Shown: positions 56,395 to 64,000 of the stretch, in pieces
How the letters are laid out: each line of letters begins with the position of its first letter
Position numbering within the stretch: position 1 is the first letter of the stretch
NCBI GenBank assembly: GCA_000745135.1
Contig: JQNH01000001.1
Location: forward strand, 310,001 to 374,000
Origin: Rhizobiales bacterium YIM 77505
GTDB taxonomy: Bacteria; Pseudomonadota; Alphaproteobacteria; Rhizobiales; Beijerinckiaceae
Direction: 5' to 3'
DNA: 64,000 nucleotides
Notes under the pieces: model-generated
What the model was told of the DNA's origin: nothing
What the model saw: only the letters and a program-made list of their open reading frames with translations
Database searches by the model: none
Made by a program: the position numbers and the translations under genes

Positions 56395-57332
56395 CGACCT
56401 TTCCCGACATCGTCCCCGATCTGAAATCCCGGATGCCGGAGCTGCGCGGGCGGCTCATGGCGAACGCGCCGCTCAAGGATCTCACCTGGTTCCGGGTCGG
56501 CGGACCGGCGCAGGCGCTGTTCTCGCCGGCCGACGAGGCGGATCTTGCGTATTTCCTTGCCCGCCTGCCGGCCGAGGTACCGGTCACCGTCATCGGGCTC
56601 GGCTCGAACCTCATCGTGCGCGACGGCGGCGTGCCGGGAGTTGTGATCCGCCTGGGCGGCAAAGGATTCGGCGCCATCGCTGTGGAGGAGGGGCATCGCC
56701 TTCGCGTCGGTACGGCGGTGCCGGACGTGAAGGTGGCGCGCGCCGCGGCCGATGCCGCCATCGACGGGCTGGCCTTCTACCGCGGCATCCCAGGCTCGAT
56801 CGGCGGCGCCCTGCGCATGAACGCCGGCGCCCATGGCGGCGAGACGACAGACGTGCTCATCGAGGCGCGCGGCGTCGACCGCCGCGGGGAGGTGCGCGTC
56901 TTCCGCCACTCGGACATGGGCTTCGCCTATCGTCACTCGAGCGCGCCGGCCGACGTGATCTTCACGGAAGCCCTGTTCCAGGGCCGGCCCGGCGACCAAG
57001 CGGCCATCCTTGCCGAGATGGAGCGGGTGACGGAAGCGCGCGAGGCGGCGCAGCCCATCAAGGAGAAGACCGGCGGCTCCACCTTCAAGAATCCGCCCGG
57101 GCGGAAGGCCTGGCAGCTCATCGACGCTGCCGGCTGCCGGGGGTTGACCCGCGGCGACGCCCAGGTGTCCGAGATGCACTGCAACTTCCTCATCAACCGG
57201 GGAAGCGCCACCGCGGCCGACATCGAAGGGCTCGGAGAGGACGTGCGCCGGCGCGTCTACGAGCACTCGGGCATCGAGCTCGAATGGGAGATCAAGCGGA
57301 TCGGGGTTGAAGCGGACTGGGACGGCGCTTAG
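56391..57332 (+). CDS. murB: UDP-N-acetylenolpyruvoylglucosamine reductase
   Basis: A 313-residue FAD enzyme (type IIa MurB) that reduces UDP-GlcNAc-enolpyruvate to UDP-MurNAc. It shows [24 protein letters not shown] and [20 protein letters not shown] (FAD-binding), FAYRHSSAP, and the catalytic Ser in [10 protein letters not shown]. The GTG start at 56391 overlaps the murC stop. Confidence 0.95.
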   Translation: MTTFPDIVPDLKSRMPELRGRLMANAPLKDLTWFRVGGPAQALFSPADEADLAYFLARLPAEVPVTVIGLGSNLIVRDGGVPGVVIRLGGKGFGAIAVEEGHRLRVGTAVPDVKVARAAADAAIDGLAFYRGIPGSIGGALRMNAGAHGGETTDVLIEARGVDRRGEVRVFRHSDMGFAYRHSSAPADVIFTEALFQGRPGDQAAILAEMERVTEAREAAQPIKEKTGGSTFKNPPGRKAWQLIDAAGCRGLTRGDAQVSEMHCNFLINRGSATAADIEGLGEDVRRRVYEHSGIELEWEIKRIGVEADWDGA

Positions 57333-57382
57333 GACAGCATTCTCAATGAAGCAGGGCTGAAGCTGCGGAAGGAGAGCAACTG

Positions 57383-57500
57383 ATCCGGTGGGTCGAGGAT
57401 GCGGAAGAGGAGATCCGGCGGGCGATTCGATTTCATCTCGACGGCGTTCGGGAGGACGGCGTCCCGATCCCTGAGCCGACCACCCGAAATCGAGCTTACG
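57383..57500 (+). pseudogene. Remnant of a HicB-family antitoxin gene
   Basis: Between murB and ddl, one frame translates to VEDAEEEIRRAIRFHLDG followed by VREDGVPIPEPTT. This matches the C-terminal HicB pattern (E-x-I-x-x-AI-x-FHLEGLREDG-x-PIPEP). The frame has no start or N-terminal half: a stop lies at 57347-57349 and no HicB beta-sheet sequence precedes. It continues out of family into ddl. No hicA is visible. It is therefore probably a decayed fragment of a toxin-antitoxin locus. Confidence 0.5.
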
Positions 57501-57560
57501 CCACTCGCTTGCCAATCGCAGGAACGCGGCTTACGCCCGGCGTGAGAGGCACGGGAGGCG

Positions 57561-58499
57561 ATGGTGGCGGCACAGAAGCATGTGGCGGTTCTCATGGGAG
57601 GCTGGTCCGCCGAGCGGGAGGTGTCGCTCAATTCCGGCCGGGCCTGCTGCGCCGCCCTCGAGGAGCGCGGCTACAAGGTCACTCCCATCGACGTGCAGCC
57701 CGACATCGCCACGGTGATCGAGAACATCCATCCGAAGCCGGACGTGGTCTTCAACGCCCTGCACGGGCGATTCGGCGAGGATGGGACGATCCAGGGCCTG
57801 CTCGAGATCATGCGCCTGCCCTACACCCATTCGGGCGTGCTGGCCTCGGCCCTCGCCATGCAGAAGGACAAGGCCAAGGTGGTGTTCGAGGCCGCCGGCA
57901 TTCCGGTTGCGCAGGGCGTCACGGTCCATCGCCGCGAGGCCGCGACGCGCCACGTCCTGCCGCCCCCCTATGTGGTCAAGCCCGTCAACGAAGGCTCCTC
58001 CGTCGGCGTCATCATCGTGCGCGAGGATCGCAGCCACCCGCCGCAGGAGCTCCTGCGGGAGGACTGGCCCTTCGGCGACCTCGTGCTCGTCGAGAAGTAC
58101 GTCCCGGGACGGGAGCTGACCTGCGCCGTGATGGGCGACCGGGCGCTGGGCGTCATCGACATCCGGCCCGCGGCGGGCCTGTTTTACGACTACGACGCCA
58201 AATATGCCAAAGGCGGCTCCATTCACGTCCTGCCGGCAGAAATTAAACCGAATATTTACCAACGCGTCCAAGAGTTGGCGTTAACGGCGCATCAAGCACT
58301 CGGCTGCCGGGGCGTCAGCCGCACCGACCTCAGATACGACGACACGCCGGGGGGAACCGGCGAGCTCGTGGTGCTCGAAGTCAACACGCAGCCCGGCATG
58401 ACCGAGACGAGCTTGGTGCCCGAGCTGGCCGCCCATGCGGGCTATTCGTTCGGTGAGCTTGTGCAATGGATGGTGGAGGACGCCTCCTGCGATCGTTAA
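57561..58499 (+). CDS. ddl: D-alanine--D-alanine ligase
   Basis: A 312-residue ATP-grasp ligase making the D-Ala-D-Ala dipeptide used by MurF. It has VLMGGWSAEREVSLNSG (N-terminal substrate loop with the conserved Glu), ALHGRFGEDGTIQG, PYVVKPVNEGSSVGV (ATP-grasp) and EVNTQPGMTETSLVPE (metal-binding Glu and Asn). The ATG at 57561 follows CGGGAGGCG. The stretch 58240-58276 is strikingly AT-rich for this genome. The 3' end overlaps ftsQ by 34 bases. Confidence 0.96.
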   Translation: MVAAQKHVAVLMGGWSAEREVSLNSGRACCAALEERGYKVTPIDVQPDIATVIENIHPKPDVVFNALHGRFGEDGTIQGLLEIMRLPYTHSGVLASALAMQKDKAKVVFEAAGIPVAQGVTVHRREAATRHVLPPPYVVKPVNEGSSVGVIIVREDRSHPPQELLREDWPFGDLVLVEKYVPGRELTCAVMGDRALGVIDIRPAAGLFYDYDAKYAKGGSIHVLPAEIKPNIYQRVQELALTAHQALGCRGVSRTDLRYDDTPGGTGELVVLEVNTQPGMTETSLVPELAAHAGYSFGELVQWMVEDASCDR

Positions 58500-59440
58500 C
58501 CGCCGGCCCTGCCGGCGGCGACGGTGCTTGGAGAAAGCCCTTCACCACCCTGAACCTCTCCGTTTCCGAGGCTTGCCTGCGCCTCTTCAGCACCCCGTGG
58601 CGGCCGCGCCGCTCGGTCGCGGTGCCCTTGGGGCGGCGGCTGCCGCGTTTTCTCGGCACGGGGCTCGCGCTCGGCTTCCTCACCCTTGTCACCGGGGTCG
58701 GCCTGTCGGTCGGCGGTCATCTGGAGGCGTATTACGGGCCCCATGGCGGGCCTCACCATCTCATCGGCCGCGCCTTCGGCTTCGGGGTCGAGCGGATCAC
58801 GATCGCCGGCATCGACAAGCTGCGCGTCAGCGAGGTGCTCGAGGCGGCGGGGGTGGCCCCGGAGGTCGCGCTGCCCTTCCTGAGCGCCGCCGATGCCCGG
58901 CAGCGCCTCGAGGCGGTGCCGCTCGTGAAGAGCGCGTCCGTCCGCAAGCTCTATCCCGACGAGCTGATCATCACCCTCACCGAGCGGGAGCCTCACGCCC
59001 TGTGGCAGCATGACGGAGAGCTTTACGTCATCGCCGCCGACGGCACGGTCATCGACCAGGTGGAGGACGGACGCTTCGCCCATCTGCCCCATGTGGTGGG
59101 CGAGGAGGCGAACCGCGCGGTCAAGGACTATCTCGCCCTCCTCGATGCGGCGGGGCCGCTGAAGAACCGCATCCGCGCCGGCTCCCTCGTGGCGGGTCGC
59201 CGCTGGACGCTCAAGACCGACAACGGCATCGACGTGCGCCTGCCTGAACTCGGGGCGCGGGCGGCGCTCCAGCGCCTCGTCAAGCTCCACGCCGAGCATG
59301 AGATCCTCGAGAAGGACGTGATCGCCATCGACCTGCGCATGCCGGACCGGGTCGTGGTCCGCATCACCGAGGAGGCGATGGCGGCCCGTCTCGAGGCGCT
59401 CAAGAAGAAGCCGCTGCGCGGAAAGGGGGTCGAGACATGA
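58466..59440 (+). CDS. ftsQ: Cell division protein FtsQ
   Basis: A 324-residue bitopic divisome protein: a cytoplasmic N-terminus, one membrane helix (~62-84, FLGTGLALGFLTLVTGVGLSV), a POTRA domain beginning VERITIAGIDKLRVSEVLEAA, and the beta domain with LYPDELIITLTEREPHALWQ. It scaffolds FtsL/FtsB and FtsWI. The ATG at 58466 lies inside ddl; the alphaproteobacterial family has long N-termini, but later starts are possible. It ends in the ftsA start. Confidence 0.92.
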   Translation: MDGGGRLLRSLTAGPAGGDGAWRKPFTTLNLSVSEACLRLFSTPWRPRRSVAVPLGRRLPRFLGTGLALGFLTLVTGVGLSVGGHLEAYYGPHGGPHHLIGRAFGFGVERITIAGIDKLRVSEVLEAAGVAPEVALPFLSAADARQRLEAVPLVKSASVRKLYPDELIITLTEREPHALWQHDGELYVIAADGTVIDQVEDGRFAHLPHVVGEEANRAVKDYLALLDAAGPLKNRIRAGSLVAGRRWTLKTDNGIDVRLPELGARAALQRLVKLHAEHEILEKDVIAIDLRMPDRVVVRITEEAMAARLEALKKKPLRGKGVET

Positions 59441-60762
59441 GCCTCCTGCGCCAGGGCCTCACGCCCCGCCTCAAGCCCCTGTCCTCGCGCAAGAGCGCGA
59501 CCTTGTCGGTGCTCGACATCGGCACGAGCAAGATCGTCTGCATCGTCGCCGAGCTCCAACCGGTCGAAACGCTCGAGGCGCTGCGGGGGCGCACGCATCT
59601 CGCCCGCATCATCGGCATCGGCCACCAGCGCTCCCTCGGCCTGAAGGGCGGGGCGGTGATCGACCTCGAGGCGGCCGAAGGCGCCATCCGCCAGGCCGTG
59701 CACGCGGCCGAGCGCATGGCCAAGGTCGAGATCCAGTCGGTCATCGTCAATCTGACCGGCGGGCGGCTCTCCTCCGAGCACTTCGAGGCGGGCGTCCATG
59801 TCCGCGGCGGGACGGTCTCTCCCTCCGACGTGCATCGCGTGCTCGAGGCGGCGAGCGCCCACAGCGTGCGGGCAGGCCGGGTCGTGCTCCATGCGCTGCC
59901 GACCGGCTTCTCCCTGGACGCTCAGGCCCACATCGTCGATCCGTCGGGCATGGTGGGCGAGCGCCTGGGCGTCGACCTCCACGTGGTCACGGCCGATGCC
60001 GCCGCGGCCCGCAACCTGATGCTCGCCGTCGAACGCTGCCATCTCGGAGTCGAGGCGGTGATCGCCACGCCCTATGCCGCCGGCCTCTCGGCCCTTGTGG
60101 ACGACGAGGCGGAGATGGGCACCGTGGTGGTGGACATGGGCGGCGGCACCACGAGCGTCGGCGTCTTCGCGGGCGGGCATCTCGTGCATGTGGACGCGCT
60201 CGCCGTCGGCGGCCACCACGTCACCATGGACATCGCCCGGGGGCTGACCACCCGCGTCGCCGCCGCCGAGCGCCTGAAGACGCTCTACGGGTCGGCCATC
60301 GCGACGAGTTCCGACGACCGCGACATGCTCGCCATCCATCAGGTGGACGAAGACGAGCGGGACGTTCCCCACCACATCCCGAAATCGCACCTTGTGCGCA
60401 TCATCAAGCCGCGGGTCGAGGAGATCCTCGAACTCGTGCGCGACCGGCTGAAGGCGGCAGGCTTCTCGGCCCAGGCGGGCCGGCGGGTCGTGCTCACCGG
60501 CGGCGCCAGCCAGCTCGTCGGCCTGCCGGAGGTGGCCAAGCGCATCCTGCAGGGGCAGATCCGCATCGGCCGGCCGCTCGGCATCAAGGGCCTGCCCGAG
60601 GCAGCGAAGGGCCCTGCCTTCTCGGCGGCGGTCGGGCTCCTCGTCTATCCCCAGGTCGCGCATGCGGAGCATTTCGAACCGCGAGGCAGCGGCCTGTTCT
60701 CCGCCAGGGGCGGCGATGGCTACTTCGGCCGGGTCGGCCGATGGCTGCGGGAGAGTTTCTAG
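59437..60762 (+). CDS. ftsA: Cell division protein FtsA
   Basis: A 441-residue actin-like ATPase that tethers FtsZ to the membrane. It shows SVLDIGTSKIVCIVAE (phosphate 1), the SHS2-type 1C domain (~85-170), VVVDMGGGTTSVGVF (phosphate 2) and VVLTGGASQLVGLPEVA (adenosine loop). The C-terminus GRVGRWLRESF is the amphipathic membrane-targeting helix. The start overlaps the ftsQ stop (ATGA). Confidence 0.96.
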   Translation: MSLLRQGLTPRLKPLSSRKSATLSVLDIGTSKIVCIVAELQPVETLEALRGRTHLARIIGIGHQRSLGLKGGAVIDLEAAEGAIRQAVHAAERMAKVEIQSVIVNLTGGRLSSEHFEAGVHVRGGTVSPSDVHRVLEAASAHSVRAGRVVLHALPTGFSLDAQAHIVDPSGMVGERLGVDLHVVTADAAAARNLMLAVERCHLGVEAVIATPYAAGLSALVDDEAEMGTVVVDMGGGTTSVGVFAGGHLVHVDALAVGGHHVTMDIARGLTTRVAAAERLKTLYGSAIATSSDDRDMLAIHQVDEDERDVPHHIPKSHLVRIIKPRVEEILELVRDRLKAAGFSAQAGRRVVLTGGASQLVGLPEVAKRILQGQIRIGRPLGIKGLPEAAKGPAFSAAVGLLVYPQVAHAEHFEPRGSGLFSARGGDGYFGRVGRWLRESF

Positions 60763-60868
60763 CGTGTGGAGTCGAAGCGGCGCGCCGTCACGGTTCGCCG
60801 CGGGTGTTGTGCAAACAGTCGCGCCCGCCAGGCGCTAAGTGGAAGGGCCACAAGAGGGCGAAGAGGTC

Positions 60869-62566
60869 ATGACCATCAGTCTGCAAGCTCCGGACATCCG
60901 GGAACTCAGGCCGCGCATCACGGTGTTCGGGGTCGGCGGCGCCGGCGGCAATGCCGTCAACAACATGATCGAGGCGGGCCTCCTCGGCTGCGAGTTCGTG
61001 GTCGCCAACACGGACGCGCAGGCGCTGACCTCCTCGAAGGCCGAGCGCATCATTCAAATGGGCATCGGCGTGACGCAGGGCCTCGGCGCCGGCTCGCACC
61101 CCGAAGTCGGCCGCGCCGCTGCGGAGGAGGTGATCGACGAGATCCGCGATCAGCTCTCGGGCGCGCACATGGTCTTCATCACCGCCGGCATGGGCGGCGG
61201 AACCGGGACCGGCGCCGCTCCCGTCATCGCCCGAGCGGCGAAGGAGATGGGGATCCTCACCGTCGGCGTGGTTACGAAGCCGTTCCACTTCGAAGGGGTG
61301 CGGCGCGCGCGCGTGGCCGAGGCCGGCGTCGCCGAGCTGCAGCAGGCGGTCGACACCCTCATCGTCATCCCGAACCAGAACCTGTTCCGGGTGGCGAACG
61401 AGAAGACCACTTTCGCCGACGCCTTCGCCATGGCCGATCAGGTGCTCTATTCGGGCGTCGCCTGCATCACCGACCTGATGGTGAAGGAGGGCCTCATCAA
61501 CCTCGACTTCGCCGACGTGCGCGCGATCATGCGCGGCATGGGCAAGGCGATGATGGGCACGGGCGAGGCCTCGGGCGAGAAGCGGGCGCTGCGTGCGGCG
61601 GAAGCCGCCATCGCCAATCCGCTCCTCGACGACGTCTCGATGAAGGGCGCCCGGGGGCTCCTGATCTCCATCACGGGCGGGCGCGACCTCACCCTCTACG
61701 AACTCGACGAGGCGGCAACGCGGATCCGCGAAGAAGTGGACCAGGAGGCCAACATCATCCTCGGCGCCACCTTCGACGAGAGCCTCGAGGGCATCATCCG
61801 CGTCTCCGTCGTGGCGACGGGCATCGACCAGGCGCTCATCGCCAATGCGCCCGAGATCGCCGCCACCGAGCAGCGCATCGCCGAGGTGGCGGAGCGCCTG
61901 CGCGCCGAGGCCCGCGCCCGCGTCGCCCAGCAGGCCCAGGCGCGTCCGGGAGTCGAGGCGCCGGCCGCGGCGGCCGCCGCCCCCGGCTTCGACCCGTCCA
62001 AACTCGAGCCGGCGCAGCCGATCGTGCGTGACGATGTCGTCCTCACGCCGACGCAGCCGAAGCAGGCGGTGTCCTTCGAGCCGCCCGCCGCGCCCGAGCA
62101 GGCCGCTCCGGCGCTCGATCTGCCCACCGAGCCTTTCATCCCGCCGCAGCCGGAGCGCGCCCTGCGGCCGCCCCGCATGCCGCGGACAGAGGAGTTCCCG
62201 ATCCACGCCCAGGCCCAGATCCGCGCGAGCCGCGGCGAGGGAGCTTCCGGACCGGTCGCTCCGGAACAGAAGCGCATGACGCTCCTGCAGCGCCTCGCCT
62301 CCGTCGGCTTCGGCGGCCGCAAGGAAGAGCCGGCCGCAGTGCCGCCGCCCGCCGAGGTGGCGCCCCTGCCGGCGGCGCCCACGCCCGAGCCGGCGCGCCC
62401 GGCGATCTCGCCGGTGCATGCCGAATACGCCAAGCGGCCCACTGCGCCGCAGGGCTATCGGCCGGCGCAGGGCTCGCTCGACGCCCAGGGGCGGCTCACC
62501 CCCGCCCGTCCGGCGGAGGACGACCAGCTCGAGATTCCGGCCTTCCTGCGCCGCCAGGCGAACTGA
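60869..62566 (+). CDS. ftsZ: Cell division protein FtsZ
   Basis: A 565-residue tubulin homologue forming the Z-ring. The GTP signature is GGGTGTG at 109-115; [16 protein letters not shown] and NTDAQAL precede it, and the T7 loop [11 protein letters not shown] completes the catalytic site in the next subunit. A long Pro/Ala-rich linker (~320-550) is typical of alphaproteobacteria, and the C-terminal peptide EIPAFLRRQ binds FtsA and partners. The ATG at 60869 follows GAAGAGG. A terminator follows at 62596. Confidence 0.97.
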   Translation: MTISLQAPDIRELRPRITVFGVGGAGGNAVNNMIEAGLLGCEFVVANTDAQALTSSKAERIIQMGIGVTQGLGAGSHPEVGRAAAEEVIDEIRDQLSGAHMVFITAGMGGGTGTGAAPVIARAAKEMGILTVGVVTKPFHFEGVRRARVAEAGVAELQQAVDTLIVIPNQNLFRVANEKTTFADAFAMADQVLYSGVACITDLMVKEGLINLDFADVRAIMRGMGKAMMGTGEASGEKRALRAAEAAIANPLLDDVSMKGARGLLISITGGRDLTLYELDEAATRIREEVDQEANIILGATFDESLEGIIRVSVVATGIDQALIANAPEIAATEQRIAEVAERLRAEARARVAQQAQARPGVEAPAAAAAAPGFDPSKLEPAQPIVRDDVVLTPTQPKQAVSFEPPAAPEQAAPALDLPTEPFIPPQPERALRPPRMPRTEEFPIHAQAQIRASRGEGASGPVAPEQKRMTLLQRLASVGFGGRKEEPAAVPPPAEVAPLPAAPTPEPARPAISPVHAEYAKRPTAPQGYRPAQGSLDAQGRLTPARPAEDDQLEIPAFLRRQAN

Positions 62567-62869
62567 CCTAGCGTCAAGGCCGTGTTCACCCTGATGCCCC
62601 GGGCGCGAGCCCGGGGCTCTCCTTTTAGAGAAACAGTAATGATTTCAGGGGATTGGAAGGCGGGGTCGACACGTTTCAGTTTGTAACAGACGGTAAGAAA
62701 GCGTGATTTGGCCTCGCTCATTGCCACGACTATGGTGCGGCCACGTCAAAAAAAGGGCGGGGCGCTCCGGTCCGGAGCGGGCACGCCAAGGGGTCAAACA
62801 GCGGGACAGGTTACACGCGGCGCGGACGTGATGTCACGCAAGCGGACGCTTGCCCGAGGTTCATTGCGC
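62567..62869. other. Intergenic region between ftsZ and lpxC
   Basis: No gene is supported in these ~300 bases. It holds the ftsZ terminator (62596-62627) and a perfect dyad CGCTCCGG-T-CCGGAGCG at 62763-62779, which may be an operator. An AT-rich stretch (62630-62760) likely contains the lpxC promoter, but no clear -35/-10 pair was recognised. Confidence 0.55.
62596..62627 (+). terminator. Rho-independent terminator after ftsZ
   Basis: GCCCCGGGC (62596-62604) pairs perfectly with GCCCGGGGC (62609-62617) around GCGA, followed by TCTCCTTTT. It starts 30 bases after the ftsZ stop and probably ends the dcw transcript, leaving lpxC on its own promoter. Confidence 0.8.
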
Positions 62870-63811
62870 ATGAGACAAAACCAGCAGACGACGCTTCGCG
62901 ATACCGTCACGCTCACAGGGTGTGGCGTTCACTCCGGGGAAGACGTTCGTCTCGTGCTGCATCCCGCCGAGGCCAACCACGGCATCGTTTTCCTCCGGAC
63001 CGGGTTGCCGGGCGGCCAGGACCGCCTCATCGAGGCGAGCCATCTTGCAGTGTCGGCCACCGAGCTGTGCACGGTGGTGGGCGAGCGTGAGACCGGTGCC
63101 GTCGCCACGATCGAGCATCTGATGTCGGCCTTCTACGGCCTTGGCGTCGACAATGTGCTGGTGGAAATCGACGGCGTCGAGGTTCCGATCCTCGACGGCA
63201 GCGCCGGACCGTTCGTGGACGCCATCGATCAGGTTGGGCTGGCCTTTTGCGGCGCCCCGCGCCGCTATCTCAAAGTCCTCAGGCCCGTTCGGGTCACCCA
63301 GGGCAAAGCCTTCGCCGAACTGCGCCCCGCCGACGAGTTCCGCCTCGATGTCGAGATCGATTTCGGCGACGGCGTCATCGGCCGCCAGCGCAAGACGCTG
63401 ACCCTCTCCAACCACACCTTCCGCCGGGAGATCTCCCGCGCCCGCACCTTCGGCTTCATGCGGGATGTGGAGCGCCTGTGGAAGGCGGGTTTCGCGCTCG
63501 GCGCGTCGCTCGAGAACACGGTGGCGGTGGGCGAAGAGGGGGTGATCAACCCCGAGGGGCTGCGCTACGCCGACGAGTTCGTCCGTCACAAGATGCTCGA
63601 CGCGGTCGGCGACCTGGCGCTTGCCGGCTATCCGCTGCTCGGCGCCTACCGCTCCTATTGCGGCGGCCATCGCCTCAACTTCGCGGTCCTGCAGGAGCTG
63701 TTCTCCGACCGCTCGAACTACACCTTCGTGGAAGGCGCGCCCCGTCGCGAGGTCGGCTACGCCGAGATCGCCAACAGCATCGCCGTTCCGGCCTACGCGC
63801 CCGACGTTTGA
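62870..63811 (+). CDS. lpxC: UDP-3-O-acyl-N-acetylglucosamine deacetylase
   Basis: A 313-residue zinc deacetylase of the first committed step of lipid A synthesis. Zinc ligand His83 lies in ATIEHLMSAFYG; the second site VRHKMLDAVGDLAL supplies zinc His and Asp and the catalytic Lys; GGHRLNF provides the catalytic His. The N-terminus MRQNQQTTLRDTVTLTGCGVHSG matches the family, so the ATG at 62870 is preferred over 62831. It follows ftsZ as in many proteobacteria but has its own upstream region. Confidence 0.95.
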   Translation: MRQNQQTTLRDTVTLTGCGVHSGEDVRLVLHPAEANHGIVFLRTGLPGGQDRLIEASHLAVSATELCTVVGERETGAVATIEHLMSAFYGLGVDNVLVEIDGVEVPILDGSAGPFVDAIDQVGLAFCGAPRRYLKVLRPVRVTQGKAFAELRPADEFRLDVEIDFGDGVIGRQRKTLTLSNHTFRREISRARTFGFMRDVERLWKAGFALGASLENTVAVGEEGVINPEGLRYADEFVRHKMLDAVGDLALAGYPLLGAYRSYCGGHRLNFAVLQELFSDRSNYTFVEGAPRREVGYAEIANSIAVPAYAPDV

Positions 63812-63834
63812 TCAACACAGCGGGACATCATCGG

Positions 63835-63868
63835 GGCAGGCGACGCCGGGCCGCCTTGCCTGATTTTT
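63835..63868 (+). terminator. Probable terminator after lpxC
   Basis: GGCAGGCG (63835-63842) pairs, with one bulged base, with CGCCTTGCC (63852-63860), followed by TGATTTTT. It begins 23 bases after the lpxC stop. The remaining ~130 bases to the window end hold no supported gene, apart from an ATG at 63995 that may start the next one. Confidence 0.65.
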
Positions 63869-64000
63869 GCCGCGCGTCTATCGCATCAGCACCGGCCGAC
63901 GGCCGATGATCGCTTGGCGCGCCCCGCGCGCCTGAGGTAAAGAGCCGAAGGGGAGCCCGCGATCGGCGGGCACGGGAAGAGGACCAGCACGGGAATGTCC

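Noticed and set aside
63995-64000. Possible start of the next gene (ATGTCC) at the window end
   Set aside because: Only two codons are visible. bamD often follows in this region of alphaproteobacteria, but nothing here supports it.

Overview
The window is about 68% G+C and reads as chromosomal DNA of an alphaproteobacterium of the order Hyphomicrobiales (Rhizobiales). The evidence is the alphaproteobacterial type of division and cell-wall cluster, a FixL-FixJ-receiver-FixK block in the Bradyrhizobium gene order, an alphaproteobacterial long-form UvrB, an A-type RNase P RNA and dispersed CTCTCCCCG palindromes. The genus cannot be fixed from the sequence alone. No tRNA, rRNA, insertion sequence, prophage or CRISPR array was seen.

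Layout. (1) 1-1951: the end of an aryl-CoA module (2-aminobenzoate/benzoate-CoA ligase, hot-dog thioesterase, RidA), followed by a convergent MFS transporter and a DEAD-box RNA helicase. (2) 4956-16617, all on the minus strand with tiny gaps or overlaps: four glycan genes (three glycosyltransferases and a glycosyltransferase-deacetylase fusion) running straight into a peptide-type ABC importer (fused double ATPase, binding protein, two permeases). (3) 17226-22121, plus strand and divergent from region 2: an unusual three-gene operon. It encodes an ABC-exporter-like protein that has lost its ATPase residues and gained a large insertion, a stand-alone cyclic-nucleotide-binding protein, and a membrane adenylate-cyclase-type enzyme carrying a 2Fe-2S ferredoxin domain. 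This is the best candidate for an undescribed system. (4) 22373-31978: an SDR oxidoreductase, a second peptide ABC importer with separate ATPases, an ArgE-type deacetylase, a lone AsnC ligand domain, an arylformamidase-like hydrolase and a Bfd ferredoxin. (5) 32035-37053: an oxygen-response block of FixK, a receiver, FixJ, haem-PAS FixL and, divergently, HemN, with FNR/FixK-like boxes. (6) 37095-42848: a site-2 protease with CBS domains, a PAP2 phosphatase, UvrB, a glycine-zipper lipoprotein and the RNase P RNA. (7) 43231-63811: the complete dcw cluster mraZ-rsmH-ftsL-ftsI-murE-murF-mraY-murD-ftsW-murG-murC-murB-ddl-ftsQ-ftsA-ftsZ, then lpxC. A phased MraZ operator lies upstream and a HicB antitoxin remnant lies between murB and ddl.

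How the genes work together. Region 7 makes lipid II, the septal machinery and the first committed step of lipid A. Region 5 senses oxygen through FixL haem and passes the signal to FixJ and FixK; HemN supplies oxygen-independent haem synthesis. In region 3 the sequence predicts that a redox-responsive cyclase makes a cyclic nucleotide, that the small binding protein reads it, and that the pseudo-ABC protein is the membrane partner. That chain is inference. Start sites were chosen from overlaps, ribosome-binding sites and family N-termini. Long antisense open frames caused by high G+C were left out.
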